A stretch of 64,000 nt of DNA from Saccharospirillum impatiens DSM 12546 (GTDB taxonomy: Bacteria > Pseudomonadota > Gammaproteobacteria > Pseudomonadales > Natronospirillaceae), in the NCBI RefSeq assembly GCF_000423605.1, contig NZ_AUIH01000006.1, forward strand, positions 123,287 through 187,286, given 5' to 3'. This document shows, in pieces, positions 29,923 to 38,469 of the stretch; the first letter of the stretch is position 1, and the number at the start of each line of letters is the position of its first letter. The notes beneath the pieces are model-generated. The model saw only the letters and a program-made list of their open reading frames with translations, ran no database searches and was not told the origin of the DNA. Position numbers and translations under genes: made by a program.

Positions 29923-30555
29923 CTATTGGGAATGAACCATTGAAACCGGGGTATCAGGTGATCGCACGCCGCCGCGCGCCGCGAGCGCCTGTGCAACGTG
30001 GTCGGACATTCGAATCGCGTTGATCAGCATCGGAATCGCCAGCCGCCAAACTGCCCGGCCCCCTCCCCGTGACTTCCAGGCTTCCAGCAGGCTGTTCAAC
30101 ACCGCCATCAATACCGGAACAAAACGCACAAACAGCGCTACCGTAAAGGCAATGCGGTGCGGTGCTATCCCGACCCGGCGCAACGGTGCCAGCAGTGGCA
30201 TGACAGCGTCCATCATGGCGTCCATCCGGGTTGTGAGTGTGACCAGATTGGCCAGCCAGATCAGCGTTAGCATGCGCAACAACATCAGGGTGGCAACACT
30301 GACAGACTGGCTCCAGGCTTGAAGGGCGAAAATCAGGACAAACATCGGTATCAGGGCTTTGACCACCCAAAGATATGACCAGCCAGCCGGACCCAGACTT
30401 CGGTAAGCCAACAGGACCACAATCAGGGCCAGCCCGGCCGCCCACAGCGACGTCAGAGCATAGAGGGTGATGCTGGTGGCCATCAGTAGCAGTAACTTCA
30501 ACCCGGCCGAACGGCGATGCAACCAGGACTGGCGATGCACATAGAGCGTCATCAT
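29923..30555 (-). CDS. bioN: Biotin ECF transporter transmembrane subunit BioN
   Basis: EcfT-type scaffold that couples BioY to the ATPase. The chosen ATG (30555) overlaps the bioM stop by 4 nt and gives 210 aa starting MMTLYVHRQSWLHR. Four or five hydrophobic segments are visible, and the family's C-terminal coupling motifs with Ala-Arg-Gly occur as AWKSRGGGR and QALAARGG. An upstream extension inside bioM was rejected. Confidence 0.92.
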   Translation of the reverse strand: MMTLYVHRQSWLHRRSAGLKLLLLMATSITLYALTSLWAAGLALIVVLLAYRSLGPAGWSYLWVVKALIPMFVLIFALQAWSQSVSVATLMLLRMLTLIWLANLVTLTTRMDAMMDAVMPLLAPLRRVGIAPHRIAFTVALFVRFVPVLMAVLNSLLEAWKSRGGGRAVWRLAIPMLINAIRMSDHVAQALAARGGVRSPDTPVSMVHSQ

Positions 30556-31250
30556 AGCGTGAAGTCTCCACTGCAAGCCGACCGATAGTCGGCAATCACG
30601 GCGTCGGGCGCCCCATCGCCCCGAATCCGCCCCTGCTCAAGCCAGAGCACACGATCAAAGGCTGACAACACATCGAGATCGTGGCTGATCATGATCAATT
30701 GCTGGGGCAAGCCGAGCAGCCAGCGCGTTAAAAATTGCCGGGTAGGCAAATCGAGCGCTGAAAATGGCTCGTCCAGAATCAGTACCGCTGGATTCATCAC
30801 CAGTACTGCCATAATACAGACCCACTGTTTCTGGCCTTCCGACAACGAATGAACGGGCCGTTCAGCCCAGTCCAGTCGATGGTGCTCGCGCAGACACCCT
30901 TCGGCACGATCACGGGCGTCTGATTTGCTCAGCCCCTGATTACGCAGCCCAAACATCAGTTCCTCGATCACCGTCGGGAAAATCAGTTGATGGTCCGGGT
31001 TCTGGAAAATAAAGCCGACCTGATCAGACATAACCTCCGGGCCATCGGCCGGGTTGTGCCCCCTGACCCGCAAGGTGCCCTGGCTCGGTTGCAACAGACC
31101 ATTTAACAGACGCACCAGAGAGCTCTTGCCGGAGCCATTATCGCCGATCAGACCAATACGGCGTTCACTCAATGTGAGGGTCAGGTCACTGAGCACCGTC
31201 TGGTCATCGCGCTTTAGGTGAACCTGGTTCAGTTCAATGGTAAATGTCAT
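30552..31250 (-). CDS. bioM: Biotin ECF transporter ATP-binding subunit BioM
   Basis: 232-aa ABC ATPase. Walker A is LIGDNGSGKSSLVRLLNG (about 35-52), the Q-loop FIFQNPDHQLIFPTVIEE, the signature HSLSEGQKQWV (about 132-142) and Walker B AVLILDEPFSALD. The signature has EGQ instead of the common GGQ, as in many EcfA proteins. The start at 31250 (MTFTIELNQVHLKRDD) is preferred to an upstream in-frame codon. It leads the complete bioMNY transporter operon. Confidence 0.94.
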   Translation of the reverse strand: MTFTIELNQVHLKRDDQTVLSDLTLTLSERRIGLIGDNGSGKSSLVRLLNGLLQPSQGTLRVRGHNPADGPEVMSDQVGFIFQNPDHQLIFPTVIEELMFGLRNQGLSKSDARDRAEGCLREHHRLDWAERPVHSLSEGQKQWVCIMAVLVMNPAVLILDEPFSALDLPTRQFLTRWLLGLPQQLIMISHDLDVLSAFDRVLWLEQGRIRGDGAPDAVIADYRSACSGDFTL

Positions 31251-31447
31251 GCCGTTGCAGGGCCGGTTCAAATCAGGTGCGGAGCATACCAAATTGAAAA
31301 ATAATAGAACCCCGGCACTTACCTAATGATTGTATTTTGATCGATTTCTGCCTGAACGTCTTGCACAACACTGCGTTGCCAACTCTGGCACTGTGTCTAT
31401 GCACCAATACGGTACACTGTGGGCCTACCTTCAAGACAAGACCGACG

Positions 31448-32209
31448 ATGTACGAACTCACTCCTTTTTTCATTGCGCTGCTGCTGTCAACGGGCCTACT
31501 GGCCGGCATTATCAACGTCATGGCCGGTGGCGGCTCCAACCTTACGCTGCCTGCTTTGATGGCCATGGGCATGCCCGCCGATGTCGCCAATGCCACAAAC
31601 CGGGTCGGTGTCTTTTTGCAGGGCCTTGTCGGCTTGCGCGGTTTTCACGCCAAAGGGCGGCTGGACACCCAGGACAGCAAAGCCATTTTGATTCCCATGA
31701 TGCTCGGTGGTGCCGTCGGTGCAGTCTGCGCTTCATTTTTGCCCAATACCCTGCTCAAACCCATTTTGCTGATCACCATGATTACCCTGGCGGTGATCAT
31801 GCTGGTGCGTCCGAGCATTGTGATTCCCGGCCCGGATGAACAGCCCTATACCGTCAAGCAGCGACCCAAGGCACGCTGGGGTCTGTTTTTAACCGGCGTC
31901 TACGGGGGCTTTGTGCAGGCGGGGGTGGGTTTCTTGCTGATTGCCGCGGTGGCCGGGGCGCTGCGTTACGATCTGGTCAAGGCGAACGCCTACAAACTGC
32001 TCGGCACCATCGCCTTTACCAGCGTGTCGCTGGTGATCTTTATTTACCGTGGCCAGGTGGCCTGGGTGCCGGGGTTGGTGCTTGCTGTTGGCACCATGAT
32101 CGGCGCCCAGCTTGGCGTGCACCTGGCGATCAATGTCAGCCAGCGCACCATGAAATGGTTCCTGCTGATCATGACACTGGCCGCCAGCGCCGCTGCGGTA
32201 TGGTTGTAA
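31448..32209 (+). CDS. TSUP family membrane permease (sulfite exporter TauE/SafE-like)
   Basis: 253-aa integral membrane protein with about eight hydrophobic helices. The TSUP motif LLAGIINVMAGGGSNLTLPA is at about residues 18-37, and a second half repeats the pattern around GGFVQAGVGFLLIAAV. TSUP members carry sulfite, sulfonates or related organic anions; nothing here fixes the substrate. The ATG at 31448 puts the first helix directly after a short N-terminus; an upstream extension is not family-like. Divergent from bioM. Confidence 0.88.
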   Translation: MYELTPFFIALLLSTGLLAGIINVMAGGGSNLTLPALMAMGMPADVANATNRVGVFLQGLVGLRGFHAKGRLDTQDSKAILIPMMLGGAVGAVCASFLPNTLLKPILLITMITLAVIMLVRPSIVIPGPDEQPYTVKQRPKARWGLFLTGVYGGFVQAGVGFLLIAAVAGALRYDLVKANAYKLLGTIAFTSVSLVIFIYRGQVAWVPGLVLAVGTMIGAQLGVHLAINVSQRTMKWFLLIMTLAASAAAVWL

Positions 32210-32232
32210 TTATTTGACGCCAGTTCCGGAGT

Positions 32233-33099
32233 TTATTTTTGCAATCGCTGTAAAAAACTCAAAGTGTCCTCAAACCCCGGGGAGCGGTCACGCAGGCGAA
32301 CCGAAAAGGAGGCTACCGTGTCATTGTGGTTAACACCTTCGTACCGGTGCGTCTCCACTTCCACGCCAATCTGACGGTAAGCCCCGGCCAGATTGGGCAA
32401 ATTTCTCGGTCGTACAATTGTGTCATCGAGACCATCGATCAGCAGTGCTGGCGGGTCGTCGGCGCTGACGAAGGTAATTGGCTGGGTATGTGGCACCCCT
32501 GTGGCACCACCGAAAATGTCGATCAGATCCGGATCAGACAATGGCAAAAAGTCATAGGGGCCGGACAGCCCAACCCATGCGCGTATGAGTTCGCGGCTGA
32601 CTCCGGCATTGTCCAGGAAGCGTTCGTCCAGTGCCAGCATGGCAGCCGTATGCGCTCCGGCAGAATGCCCCATCAAGACCAGGCCATCGGTCGCCAACCC
32701 TGCATTGACGGCCCATTGCACGGCCGCTGCGCCATCTTCGATAAATACGGGGAATCTCACCTGCGGATAGAGCCGGTAATCCGGAACGACGACCCGGTAA
32801 CCCGCCTCACTGAGTGCCTGAGCAACAAAACGATAACCGCCCTTGTATCCCTCCTGCCAGGAGCCACCGTAGAAAAAAATCAGGGTAGGTGCGCCCTGCA
32901 GTGCTTCATCCGGATGATACAGATCCAGCATCTGGCGCGGCTTGTCACCATAGGCGATATCAGCGGTACGCTCGTAGCCAGAGTGCGGGGTAATCAGGTT
33001 AAGTGCCGGCAATGCGCAGCCGGTCAACAGCAACGACAGCAGGGCGACAACAAAAAAACGTCGGCACCGATTGGTACCGACAAGCGAGACAATAAACAT
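32233..33099 (-). CDS. Alpha/beta hydrolase lipoprotein (carboxylesterase family)
   Basis: 288-aa serine hydrolase predicted to be exported: an Arg-containing N-region and hydrophobic stretch end in the lipobox LLTGC (Cys28), so it is probably membrane-anchored. The oxyanion segment FFYGGSW (about 75-81) replaces the usual HGG, the nucleophile elbow is GHSAG (about 143-147), and the Asp and His occur in DGLDDTIV and GVNHND near the C-terminus. It resembles the BD-FAE/hormone-sensitive-lipase esterases. Substrate unknown. Confidence 0.87.
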   Translation of the reverse strand: MFIVSLVGTNRCRRFFVVALLSLLLTGCALPALNLITPHSGYERTADIAYGDKPRQMLDLYHPDEALQGAPTLIFFYGGSWQEGYKGGYRFVAQALSEAGYRVVVPDYRLYPQVRFPVFIEDGAAAVQWAVNAGLATDGLVLMGHSAGAHTAAMLALDERFLDNAGVSRELIRAWVGLSGPYDFLPLSDPDLIDIFGGATGVPHTQPITFVSADDPPALLIDGLDDTIVRPRNLPNLAGAYRQIGVEVETHRYEGVNHNDTVASFSVRLRDRSPGFEDTLSFLQRLQK

Positions 33100-33173
33100 C
33101 AGGGGAACCTGTCATTGCGTTCGAACGCCATTTATACGGCGCCCGAACGCACTTGGATGCGCCTAACCTGATG

Positions 33174-34658
33174 TCAGATCACCATCAGGTCCATAAAACG
33201 GTGTACCGGTGTCTTTTTCAACCGATCCGCATCTTTGCACAGATCAAAGATTTCCGCGGTGCGAGACGCCGGAAAACGCGTTGCCAGGTTGGCGCGGAAT
33301 TTCTGTTCGAGCAGCGGGATACCCTCTGCACGACGCCGACGATGGCCGATCGGGTATTCAACCGCTACCTGGTCGGTGCTGCTGCCATCTTTGAAGAATA
33401 CCTGAATGGCGTTGGCGATAGAGCGCTTGTCCGGCGCATGATAATCAGCGCTGTAACGGGTGTCTTCAACGATTTCCATTTTATCGCGCAGTACGTCAAT
33501 AGTCGGATGCGCAGCGTGGAAATCATCTTCGTACTGTTCCGCGACCAGATTGCCAAACAGCAGGGGCACAGCGGTCATGTATTGCAGGCAGTGGTCTCGG
33601 TCAGCCGCATTGGCCAGCGGACCCACCTTGCTGATGATGCGGATCGCCGATTCATGTGTGGTGATCACAATGCGATCAATCTCGTCGATGCGGTTTTTGA
33701 CCTTGGGGTGCAGGGTCACGGCAGCCTCGGCGGCTGTTTGTGCATGAAATTCGGCCGGGAAGCTGATCTTGAACAGAATCTGCTCCATCACATAGCTGCC
33801 ATACTCGCGCTGGAATTTGAACGACCGGTCAGCCTCAGGCTTAACTTGCTGGTCCTTGTTGGTCTTGCTGAACAGCACATCATAGAAGCCCCACTGTGGC
33901 GCTGTCAGCGCACCGGGAATCCCCATTTCACCGCGCAGAGCGATGTCGACCAGACGCACGGCGCGGCTGGTGGCATCACCCGCCGCCCAGCTTTTGCGCG
34001 AACCGGCATTGGGAGCGTGTCGGTAAGTACGCAGTGCCTGACCATCGACCCAGGCGTGGGACAGCGCGCTGAGCAGTTGTTCGCGGTTGGCGCCCATCAG
34101 CTTGGCCACTACGGCGGTGGAGGCAACCTTAACCAGCACAACATGGTCCAGCCCCACCCGATTGAACGAATTCTCCAGCGCCAGTACGCCCTGAATTTCA
34201 TGGGCTTTGATCATGGCCTCAAGCACAGCATCCATGGTCAACGGGGCTTCACCCTGGCTGACCCGAACCTGCGACAAGTGATCGGCTACTGCCAGAATGC
34301 CACCCAGGTTGTCTGACGGGTGGCCCCATTCGGCTGCCAGCCAGGTGTCGTTGTAATCGAGCCAGCGTACTATGGCACCAATGTCCCAGGCTGCCTTGAC
34401 CGGATCGAGACGCAACTGCGTGCCCGGCACGCGCGCGCCGTTAGGCACGACAGTACCTTCCACAATAGGTCCCAGGTGTTTGGTGCACTCGGGAAAACGC
34501 AATGCCAGCAGGCCGCAGCCGAGGGTATCCATCAGGCAGTTGCGGGCGGTATCCCAGGCTTCGTGGCTGTCGATCTTGAAATCGAGTACGTAATCGGCGA
34601 TCGCCTGCAAGACGTCGTCGTACTCGGGGCGATTGTTCAGGTCTACATTGGAACTCAT
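33174..34658 (-). CDS. prpD: 2-methylcitrate dehydratase
   Basis: Third enzyme of the methylcitrate cycle for propionate. The 494-aa protein is of the MmgE/PrpD family (E. coli 483). Visible landmarks: [19 protein letters not shown] (about 51-69), [20 protein letters not shown] (about 99-118), and [20 protein letters not shown]. No acnD or prpF gene is present, so this is the PrpD-only version, in which methylaconitate is hydrated by an aconitase encoded elsewhere. Last gene of the operon. Confidence 0.95.
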   Translation of the reverse strand: MSSNVDLNNRPEYDDVLQAIADYVLDFKIDSHEAWDTARNCLMDTLGCGLLALRFPECTKHLGPIVEGTVVPNGARVPGTQLRLDPVKAAWDIGAIVRWLDYNDTWLAAEWGHPSDNLGGILAVADHLSQVRVSQGEAPLTMDAVLEAMIKAHEIQGVLALENSFNRVGLDHVVLVKVASTAVVAKLMGANREQLLSALSHAWVDGQALRTYRHAPNAGSRKSWAAGDATSRAVRLVDIALRGEMGIPGALTAPQWGFYDVLFSKTNKDQQVKPEADRSFKFQREYGSYVMEQILFKISFPAEFHAQTAAEAAVTLHPKVKNRIDEIDRIVITTHESAIRIISKVGPLANAADRDHCLQYMTAVPLLFGNLVAEQYEDDFHAAHPTIDVLRDKMEIVEDTRYSADYHAPDKRSIANAIQVFFKDGSSTDQVAVEYPIGHRRRRAEGIPLLEQKFRANLATRFPASRTAEIFDLCKDADRLKKTPVHRFMDLMVI

Positions 34659-34733
34659 GGTTCAATCCTGTGGCTAGGTTAACAATTAATGTGCTTCATT
34701 TGCAGATACATCGGCAACGGTTATTCGGCCCGG

Positions 34734-35858
34734 CTACCGTTTTTCCAGCGGAATAAAGTCACGCATCTCAGGGCCAACGTAGTCAGCATTGGGACGGATA
34801 ATCCGATTATTGGCTCGCTGCTCCTTGATGTGCGCGGTCCAGCCGCTGACCCGCGCCATGACGAAGATGGGCGTAAACAAATGCGTCGGAATACCCAGGG
34901 TGTGATAAGCCGGTGCGTGGAAGAAATCGGCATTGGGAAAGAGTTTTTTCTCATGCCACATAACCGTTTCACAGCGCTCGGCGATGTCATACAAGTGGCT
35001 GTCGCCGCTCTGCTCTGCAAGCCGTTTTGCCCAGGCTTTGATAATCGCATTGCGCGGATCGCTGGTGCGATACACCGCATGACCAAAGCCCATGATCTTT
35101 TCCTTGCGCGACAACATGCCCAGCAATTGCTGTTCGGCGTCGTCCGGGTCTTTAAACGCCTCGATCATTGCCATAGCGGCTTCATTGGCACCGCCATGCA
35201 AAGGGCCCCGCAAGGTACCAATAGCCCCGGTGACGGCGCTGTAGATATCCGTCAGAGTACTGGCGGCGACCCGGGCAGCAAAGGTCGAGGCATTAAACTC
35301 ATGCTCGGCATAGAGAATCAGCGACGCATGCATCACCTTGACGTGCACGGGATCCGGCGTTTCCTGATGCAACAGCATCAGAAAATGCTCGGCGATGCTG
35401 CCGGCATCACTGGCGGTTTCAATGCGCCGATCAAAATGGGAAAAGTGATACCAATAGCAAATAATGCCGGGAAATGCCGCCAGCATACGTTCAATCTCGG
35501 TATCTTGCTGAGCAAAATCCTGTTCCGGTTCAAGTACCCCCAGCATGGAGCAACCGGTGCGCATCACATCCATGGGGTGGGCAGTTGCCGGAATGCGTTC
35601 CAGGGTTTCCAGCAATGCTTGGGGGAGCTCACGCTTGTGCTGTAAGCGACCTTTATACTCGTTCAGCTGTTTCGCATTTGGCAATTCACCAAATTGCAGC
35701 AGATAGGCAACTTCTTCGAAGCTGGCATGATCAGCCAGGCTTTGAATATCGTAACCGAGATAGGTCAGGCCGCTGCCTTCCTTACCGACGGTACACAAAT
35801 GCGTTTCACCGGCCACCTGGCCGCGAAGTCCGGCTCCGGACACTGGTTTATCCACCAT
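34734..35858 (-). CDS. prpC: 2-methylcitrate synthase
   Basis: Condenses propionyl-CoA with oxaloacetate. The 374-aa citrate-synthase-fold protein starts with the GLRGQVAGETHLCTVGKEG segment typical of PrpC. Catalytic positions are visible in HEFNASTFAARV (His about 219), GPLHGGANEAAM (His about 247) and the C-terminal FHAPAYHTLGIP segment. A 204-nt gap with a large palindrome separates it from prpB. Confidence 0.94.
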   Translation of the reverse strand: MVDKPVSGAGLRGQVAGETHLCTVGKEGSGLTYLGYDIQSLADHASFEEVAYLLQFGELPNAKQLNEYKGRLQHKRELPQALLETLERIPATAHPMDVMRTGCSMLGVLEPEQDFAQQDTEIERMLAAFPGIICYWYHFSHFDRRIETASDAGSIAEHFLMLLHQETPDPVHVKVMHASLILYAEHEFNASTFAARVAASTLTDIYSAVTGAIGTLRGPLHGGANEAAMAMIEAFKDPDDAEQQLLGMLSRKEKIMGFGHAVYRTSDPRNAIIKAWAKRLAEQSGDSHLYDIAERCETVMWHEKKLFPNADFFHAPAYHTLGIPTHLFTPIFVMARVSGWTAHIKEQRANNRIIRPNADYVGPEMRDFIPLEKR

Positions 35859-35924
35859 GATCAGGCTCCTGTTGTTTGTAACTTCTTTTATTAGACAAAT
35901 ACGTTCATTAGCAGTGGACTAGCA

Positions 35925-36045
35925 TCGGGTGCCAGGTAGGCTCATCAAGGGGGGTCCGCAACATGGATGTTGCTGTCCAGGCCCGAGACGTCGGACCGCC
36001 ATTGATGGGTTCATGCCGACCCTTGATAGGCCTACCTGGTGGCCG
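35925..36045. repeat. Large imperfect palindrome between prpB and prpC
   Basis: Left arm around GCCAGGTAGGCTCATCAAGG (35931-35950) pairs imperfectly with right arm CCTTGATAGGCCTACCTGG (36021-36039). Inside is a perfect hairpin GCAACAT / ATGTTGC (35958-35973). The unit is about 120 nt, like an ERIC-type or other structured intergenic repeat. It could alter the prpB to prpCD expression ratio. No gene is seen in the 204-nt gap. Confidence 0.6.
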
Positions 36046-36062
36046 GTGCGGTTTTTGGTACC

Positions 36063-36953
36063 TCAACGCGCACTGCCCTGGTCGAACAAAGCGTCCAGCT
36101 TGGCTTCGAAGTCGTGGTAGTTAAGCACGTCGTACAAATCCATACGCGTCTGCATCATGTCGACTACGGCTTTCTGATCGCCTTCCACCTTGATGCTCTG
36201 ATACACCTCCAGTGCCGCCAAACTCATTGCCCGGAACGCGCTCAACGGATACAGCACCATGGCCACACCGGTTTCAGCCAGCTCGCTCTGGTTGAACAGA
36301 GGGGTTTGCCCGAATTCAGTAATGTTTGCCAGAATGGGCACGTCCATGGCGTCCGCAAAGGCTTTGTAATCATCCAGAGTGTGAACGGCTTCGGCAAAAA
36401 TGCCATCGGCACCGGCTTCGACACAGGCCTGTGCCCGATCGATTGCGGCCCTCAAGCCTTCCTGCGCGAAAGCATCGGTGCGGGCCATGACAAAGAAATC
36501 ATCGTCCTGACGGGCATCCACACAGGCCTTTATCCGGTCGACCATTTCAGACTGACTGACAATGGCTTTATTCGGCCGATGGCCGCAGCGTTTTTGCATG
36601 ACCTGATCTTCAATGTGAATGGCCGCGACACCCGCTCGCTCCATGTCACGAATGCACCGGGAAATGTTAAAGGCACCCCCAAACCCGGTGTCGATATCCA
36701 CCAGCAGCGGCAAGTCACTGGCGCCGGTAATGCGGCGGGCATCTTCCAGAACGTCGTTCAGTGTCGTCACACCCAGATCGGGCAGACCAAAAGACGCGTT
36801 TGCCACACCACCACCAGACAGGTAAATGGCTGAATGCCCGGCTCGCTGAGCCAGCATGGCGGTATAGGCGTTGATCGTGCCGACGATCGGCAACGGGTTT
36901 TGTGCCGCCAGTGCGTCACGAAAACGGCGGCCAGCTGTACTTGTTGCCTTCAT
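36063..36953 (-). CDS. prpB: 2-methylisocitrate lyase
   Basis: Cleaves 2-methylisocitrate to pyruvate and succinate. The length of 296 aa equals E. coli PrpB. Landmarks: [18 protein letters not shown] (about 44-61), metal-binding LVDIDTGFG, and the catalytic-Cys loop [12 protein letters not shown] (about 122-133). The ATG overlaps the GntR regulator stop by 4 nt. Confidence 0.96.
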   Translation of the reverse strand: MKATSTAGRRFRDALAAQNPLPIVGTINAYTAMLAQRAGHSAIYLSGGGVANASFGLPDLGVTTLNDVLEDARRITGASDLPLLVDIDTGFGGAFNISRCIRDMERAGVAAIHIEDQVMQKRCGHRPNKAIVSQSEMVDRIKACVDARQDDDFFVMARTDAFAQEGLRAAIDRAQACVEAGADGIFAEAVHTLDDYKAFADAMDVPILANITEFGQTPLFNQSELAETGVAMVLYPLSAFRAMSLAALEVYQSIKVEGDQKAVVDMMQTRMDLYDVLNYHDFEAKLDALFDQGSAR

Positions 36954-37609
36954 TGTGGGGTCTCCTCAGTCGTTTGTTCGAGTACCCGGCGAGCCGAGCG
37001 AATGTGTCGTTTCATCAACAGTGAAGCCAATTCACCATCACGCTGTTGCAAAGCCTGAAAAATGCGCTGATGTTCTTCCAGAGCCTGGCGCGGGCGCCCG
37101 CGCCGGTGCGCGGACTGAAACCGGAACATGCGCACCCGCTGGTATAGCTCGTCGCACAGCAGGCTGATCAGCCATCGGTTTCCGCTGGCCTGAATGATAT
37201 TGAAATGAAAATCCAGGTCCCCTTCCTGCTGAATGTAAAACTGGTCGTTCTGGTCATCCAGGTAGCGTTCATGTCGCACCAGTACCGCACCCAGCTCCTG
37301 CAAGGCGTCGTCTGTCATGTTTCTTGCCGCGAGTTCACAGGCTAGTGATTCGAGGTTTTCCCTAATCTGATACAACTCGATCAGCTCTTGTCGATCCACA
37401 CCCACAACCTGAGCCCCGACGTGCGGTACCTTGCGCACCAGCCGGCGACTTTCCAGACGGTGCAGAGCCTCGCGCAGCGGACCCCGGCTAATGCCCAGTT
37501 CAGTCGATAACTCCGACTCTCGCAACCTTTCGTTGGGGGCAATATCGCCGCGCACGATCGCTTCAAGCAATTGCTGATAAATGCGGTCAACCTGAGTCCG
37601 GGCTTCCAT
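36950..37609 (-). CDS. GntR-family (FCD) regulator of the prp operon
   Basis: 219-aa regulator from the ATG at 37609. A winged HTH (about 8-70; [20 protein letters not shown] is the recognition region) is followed by an FCD ligand-binding domain (about 85-205). It is the first gene of the prp operon and overlaps prpB, so it very probably controls methylcitrate-cycle genes. The E. coli regulator PrpR is instead a sigma-54 activator. The ATG has no clear Shine-Dalgarno sequence, and an operator-like palindrome sits directly before it. Confidence 0.88.
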   Translation of the reverse strand: MEARTQVDRIYQQLLEAIVRGDIAPNERLRESELSTELGISRGPLREALHRLESRRLVRKVPHVGAQVVGVDRQELIELYQIRENLESLACELAARNMTDDALQELGAVLVRHERYLDDQNDQFYIQQEGDLDFHFNIIQASGNRWLISLLCDELYQRVRMFRFQSAHRRGRPRQALEEHQRIFQALQQRDGELASLLMKRHIRSARRVLEQTTEETPQ

Positions 37610-37610
37610 A

Positions 37611-37624
37611 TATTGTCTACAATA
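37611..37624. promoter_or_regulatory. Operator-like palindrome at the prp leader
   Basis: TATTGTCTACAATA has the TTGT-N2-ACAA architecture typical of FCD-type GntR operators and lies 2 nt before the regulator start codon, downstream of the predicted transcription start. Confidence 0.6.
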
Positions 37625-37639
37625 AAACAAGAATGAATC

Positions 37640-37668
37640 ATTAAACGCATAAAATGCCTCACATTCAA
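37640..37668 (-). promoter_or_regulatory. Sigma-70 promoter of the prp operon
   Basis: On the minus strand TTGAAT (37663-37668), a 17-bp spacer and TTTAAT (37640-37645). It lies between the two operator-like palindromes, which supports repression by the operon's own GntR protein. Confidence 0.6.
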
Positions 37669-37673
37669 TGAAA

Positions 37674-37685
37674 ATTGTAAACAAT
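37674..37685. promoter_or_regulatory. Second operator-like palindrome upstream of the prp promoter
   Basis: ATTGTAAACAAT has the same TTGT-N2-ACAA form as the downstream site; the centres are 62 bp apart, close to six helical turns. It abuts the -35 element. Confidence 0.6.
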
Positions 37686-37806
37686 GAGACCAATGTACGA
37701 GTACAGACGACCTGCTGTCGCGCCCTACCCCAGCTCGGCAGTCACTGACGCACCGCTGCGGAATCCTCTATACTGGCAACAAGCACCCAGCGACAGGACC
37801 AGCACC

Positions 37807-38463
37807 ATGAGCGAGGCGCGTTACGACATTTATTTCAGGGGCGATCTGCTCGACGGGTTTTACGCCGACTTTGTTAAAGCGGATATGGCGCAGCTGTTCA
37901 AGACTGACCCTGCCCGGCTGGCAGCGTTCTTTTCAGGTACGCCGCAACCGATCAAACTGAAAGTGGACAAACCGACGGCGGCCAAATACAAAGCAGCACT
38001 GGAGAAAATTGGGGCGAAACCAATCATCGTGCCGATGGGTAAAGCACCACCGGCCGTCACCACCCCCGGGCAACAGCCTGAAAACGGGCAGCCGGGCCAG
38101 GCCGGGAAAGCAGCTTCAACACCGGCAGGTGAAAGCGACTGGACAATACTGCCCGCTGGCAGCGATATCGGTGAGCACCGCGATGTTCGACCCGTAGCGG
38201 TCGAGACCGGCGGGCTCAGTCTTGCTCAGGCGGGTGTTACCCTGGTCGAACACCCAGAGCGACCCACACCGGTACCGGTTGATATTTCCGGCTTGTCACT
38301 GGATGAACCAGGCGTAAACCTGGTTGAGAACCCGTCACGCCCGGCACCGTTTCAGGTCGATATATCCGGTTTATCGCTGGATGAGCCAGGCGTCACACTG
38401 GTTGAAAACGACAAGGCAGCGCCGCCACCTCCCCCGGATATTTCGCATTTGACACTGGTATAG
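37807..38463 (+). CDS. Protein with ribosome-binding-like N-domain and C-terminal tandem repeats, unknown function
   Basis: 218 aa from the ATG at 37807. The N-terminal 75 residues (YDIYFRGDLLDGFYADFVK, then AQLFKTDPARLAAFFSGTP) resemble a small domain often found ahead of DUF805/RDD-type membrane domains in gammaproteobacteria; no membrane helix is present here. After a Pro/Gly linker, four degenerate 25-27-residue repeats follow, the clearest being DISGLSLDEPGVNLVEN and DISGLSLDEPGVTLVEN. Repeats of this kind suggest a short protein-binding motif. The function is unknown. Convergent with the GGDEF gene. Confidence 0.72.
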   Translation: MSEARYDIYFRGDLLDGFYADFVKADMAQLFKTDPARLAAFFSGTPQPIKLKVDKPTAAKYKAALEKIGAKPIIVPMGKAPPAVTTPGQQPENGQPGQAGKAASTPAGESDWTILPAGSDIGEHRDVRPVAVETGGLSLAQAGVTLVEHPERPTPVPVDISGLSLDEPGVNLVENPSRPAPFQVDISGLSLDEPGVTLVENDKAAPPPPPDISHLTLV

Positions 38464-38469
38464 TGGGTA

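Noticed and set aside
31251..31447. Possible BirA operator upstream of bioM
   Set aside because: I looked for TTGTAAACC with its inverted partner and found none; AT-rich words there do not pair.
33153..34316. Open frame of 387 codons on the plus strand
   Set aside because: Antisense to prpD, whose protein matches its family over the full length; the opposite frame has no family motifs and arises from GC-rich codon use.
34689..35645. Open frame of 318 codons on the plus strand
   Set aside because: Shadow of prpC on the other strand.
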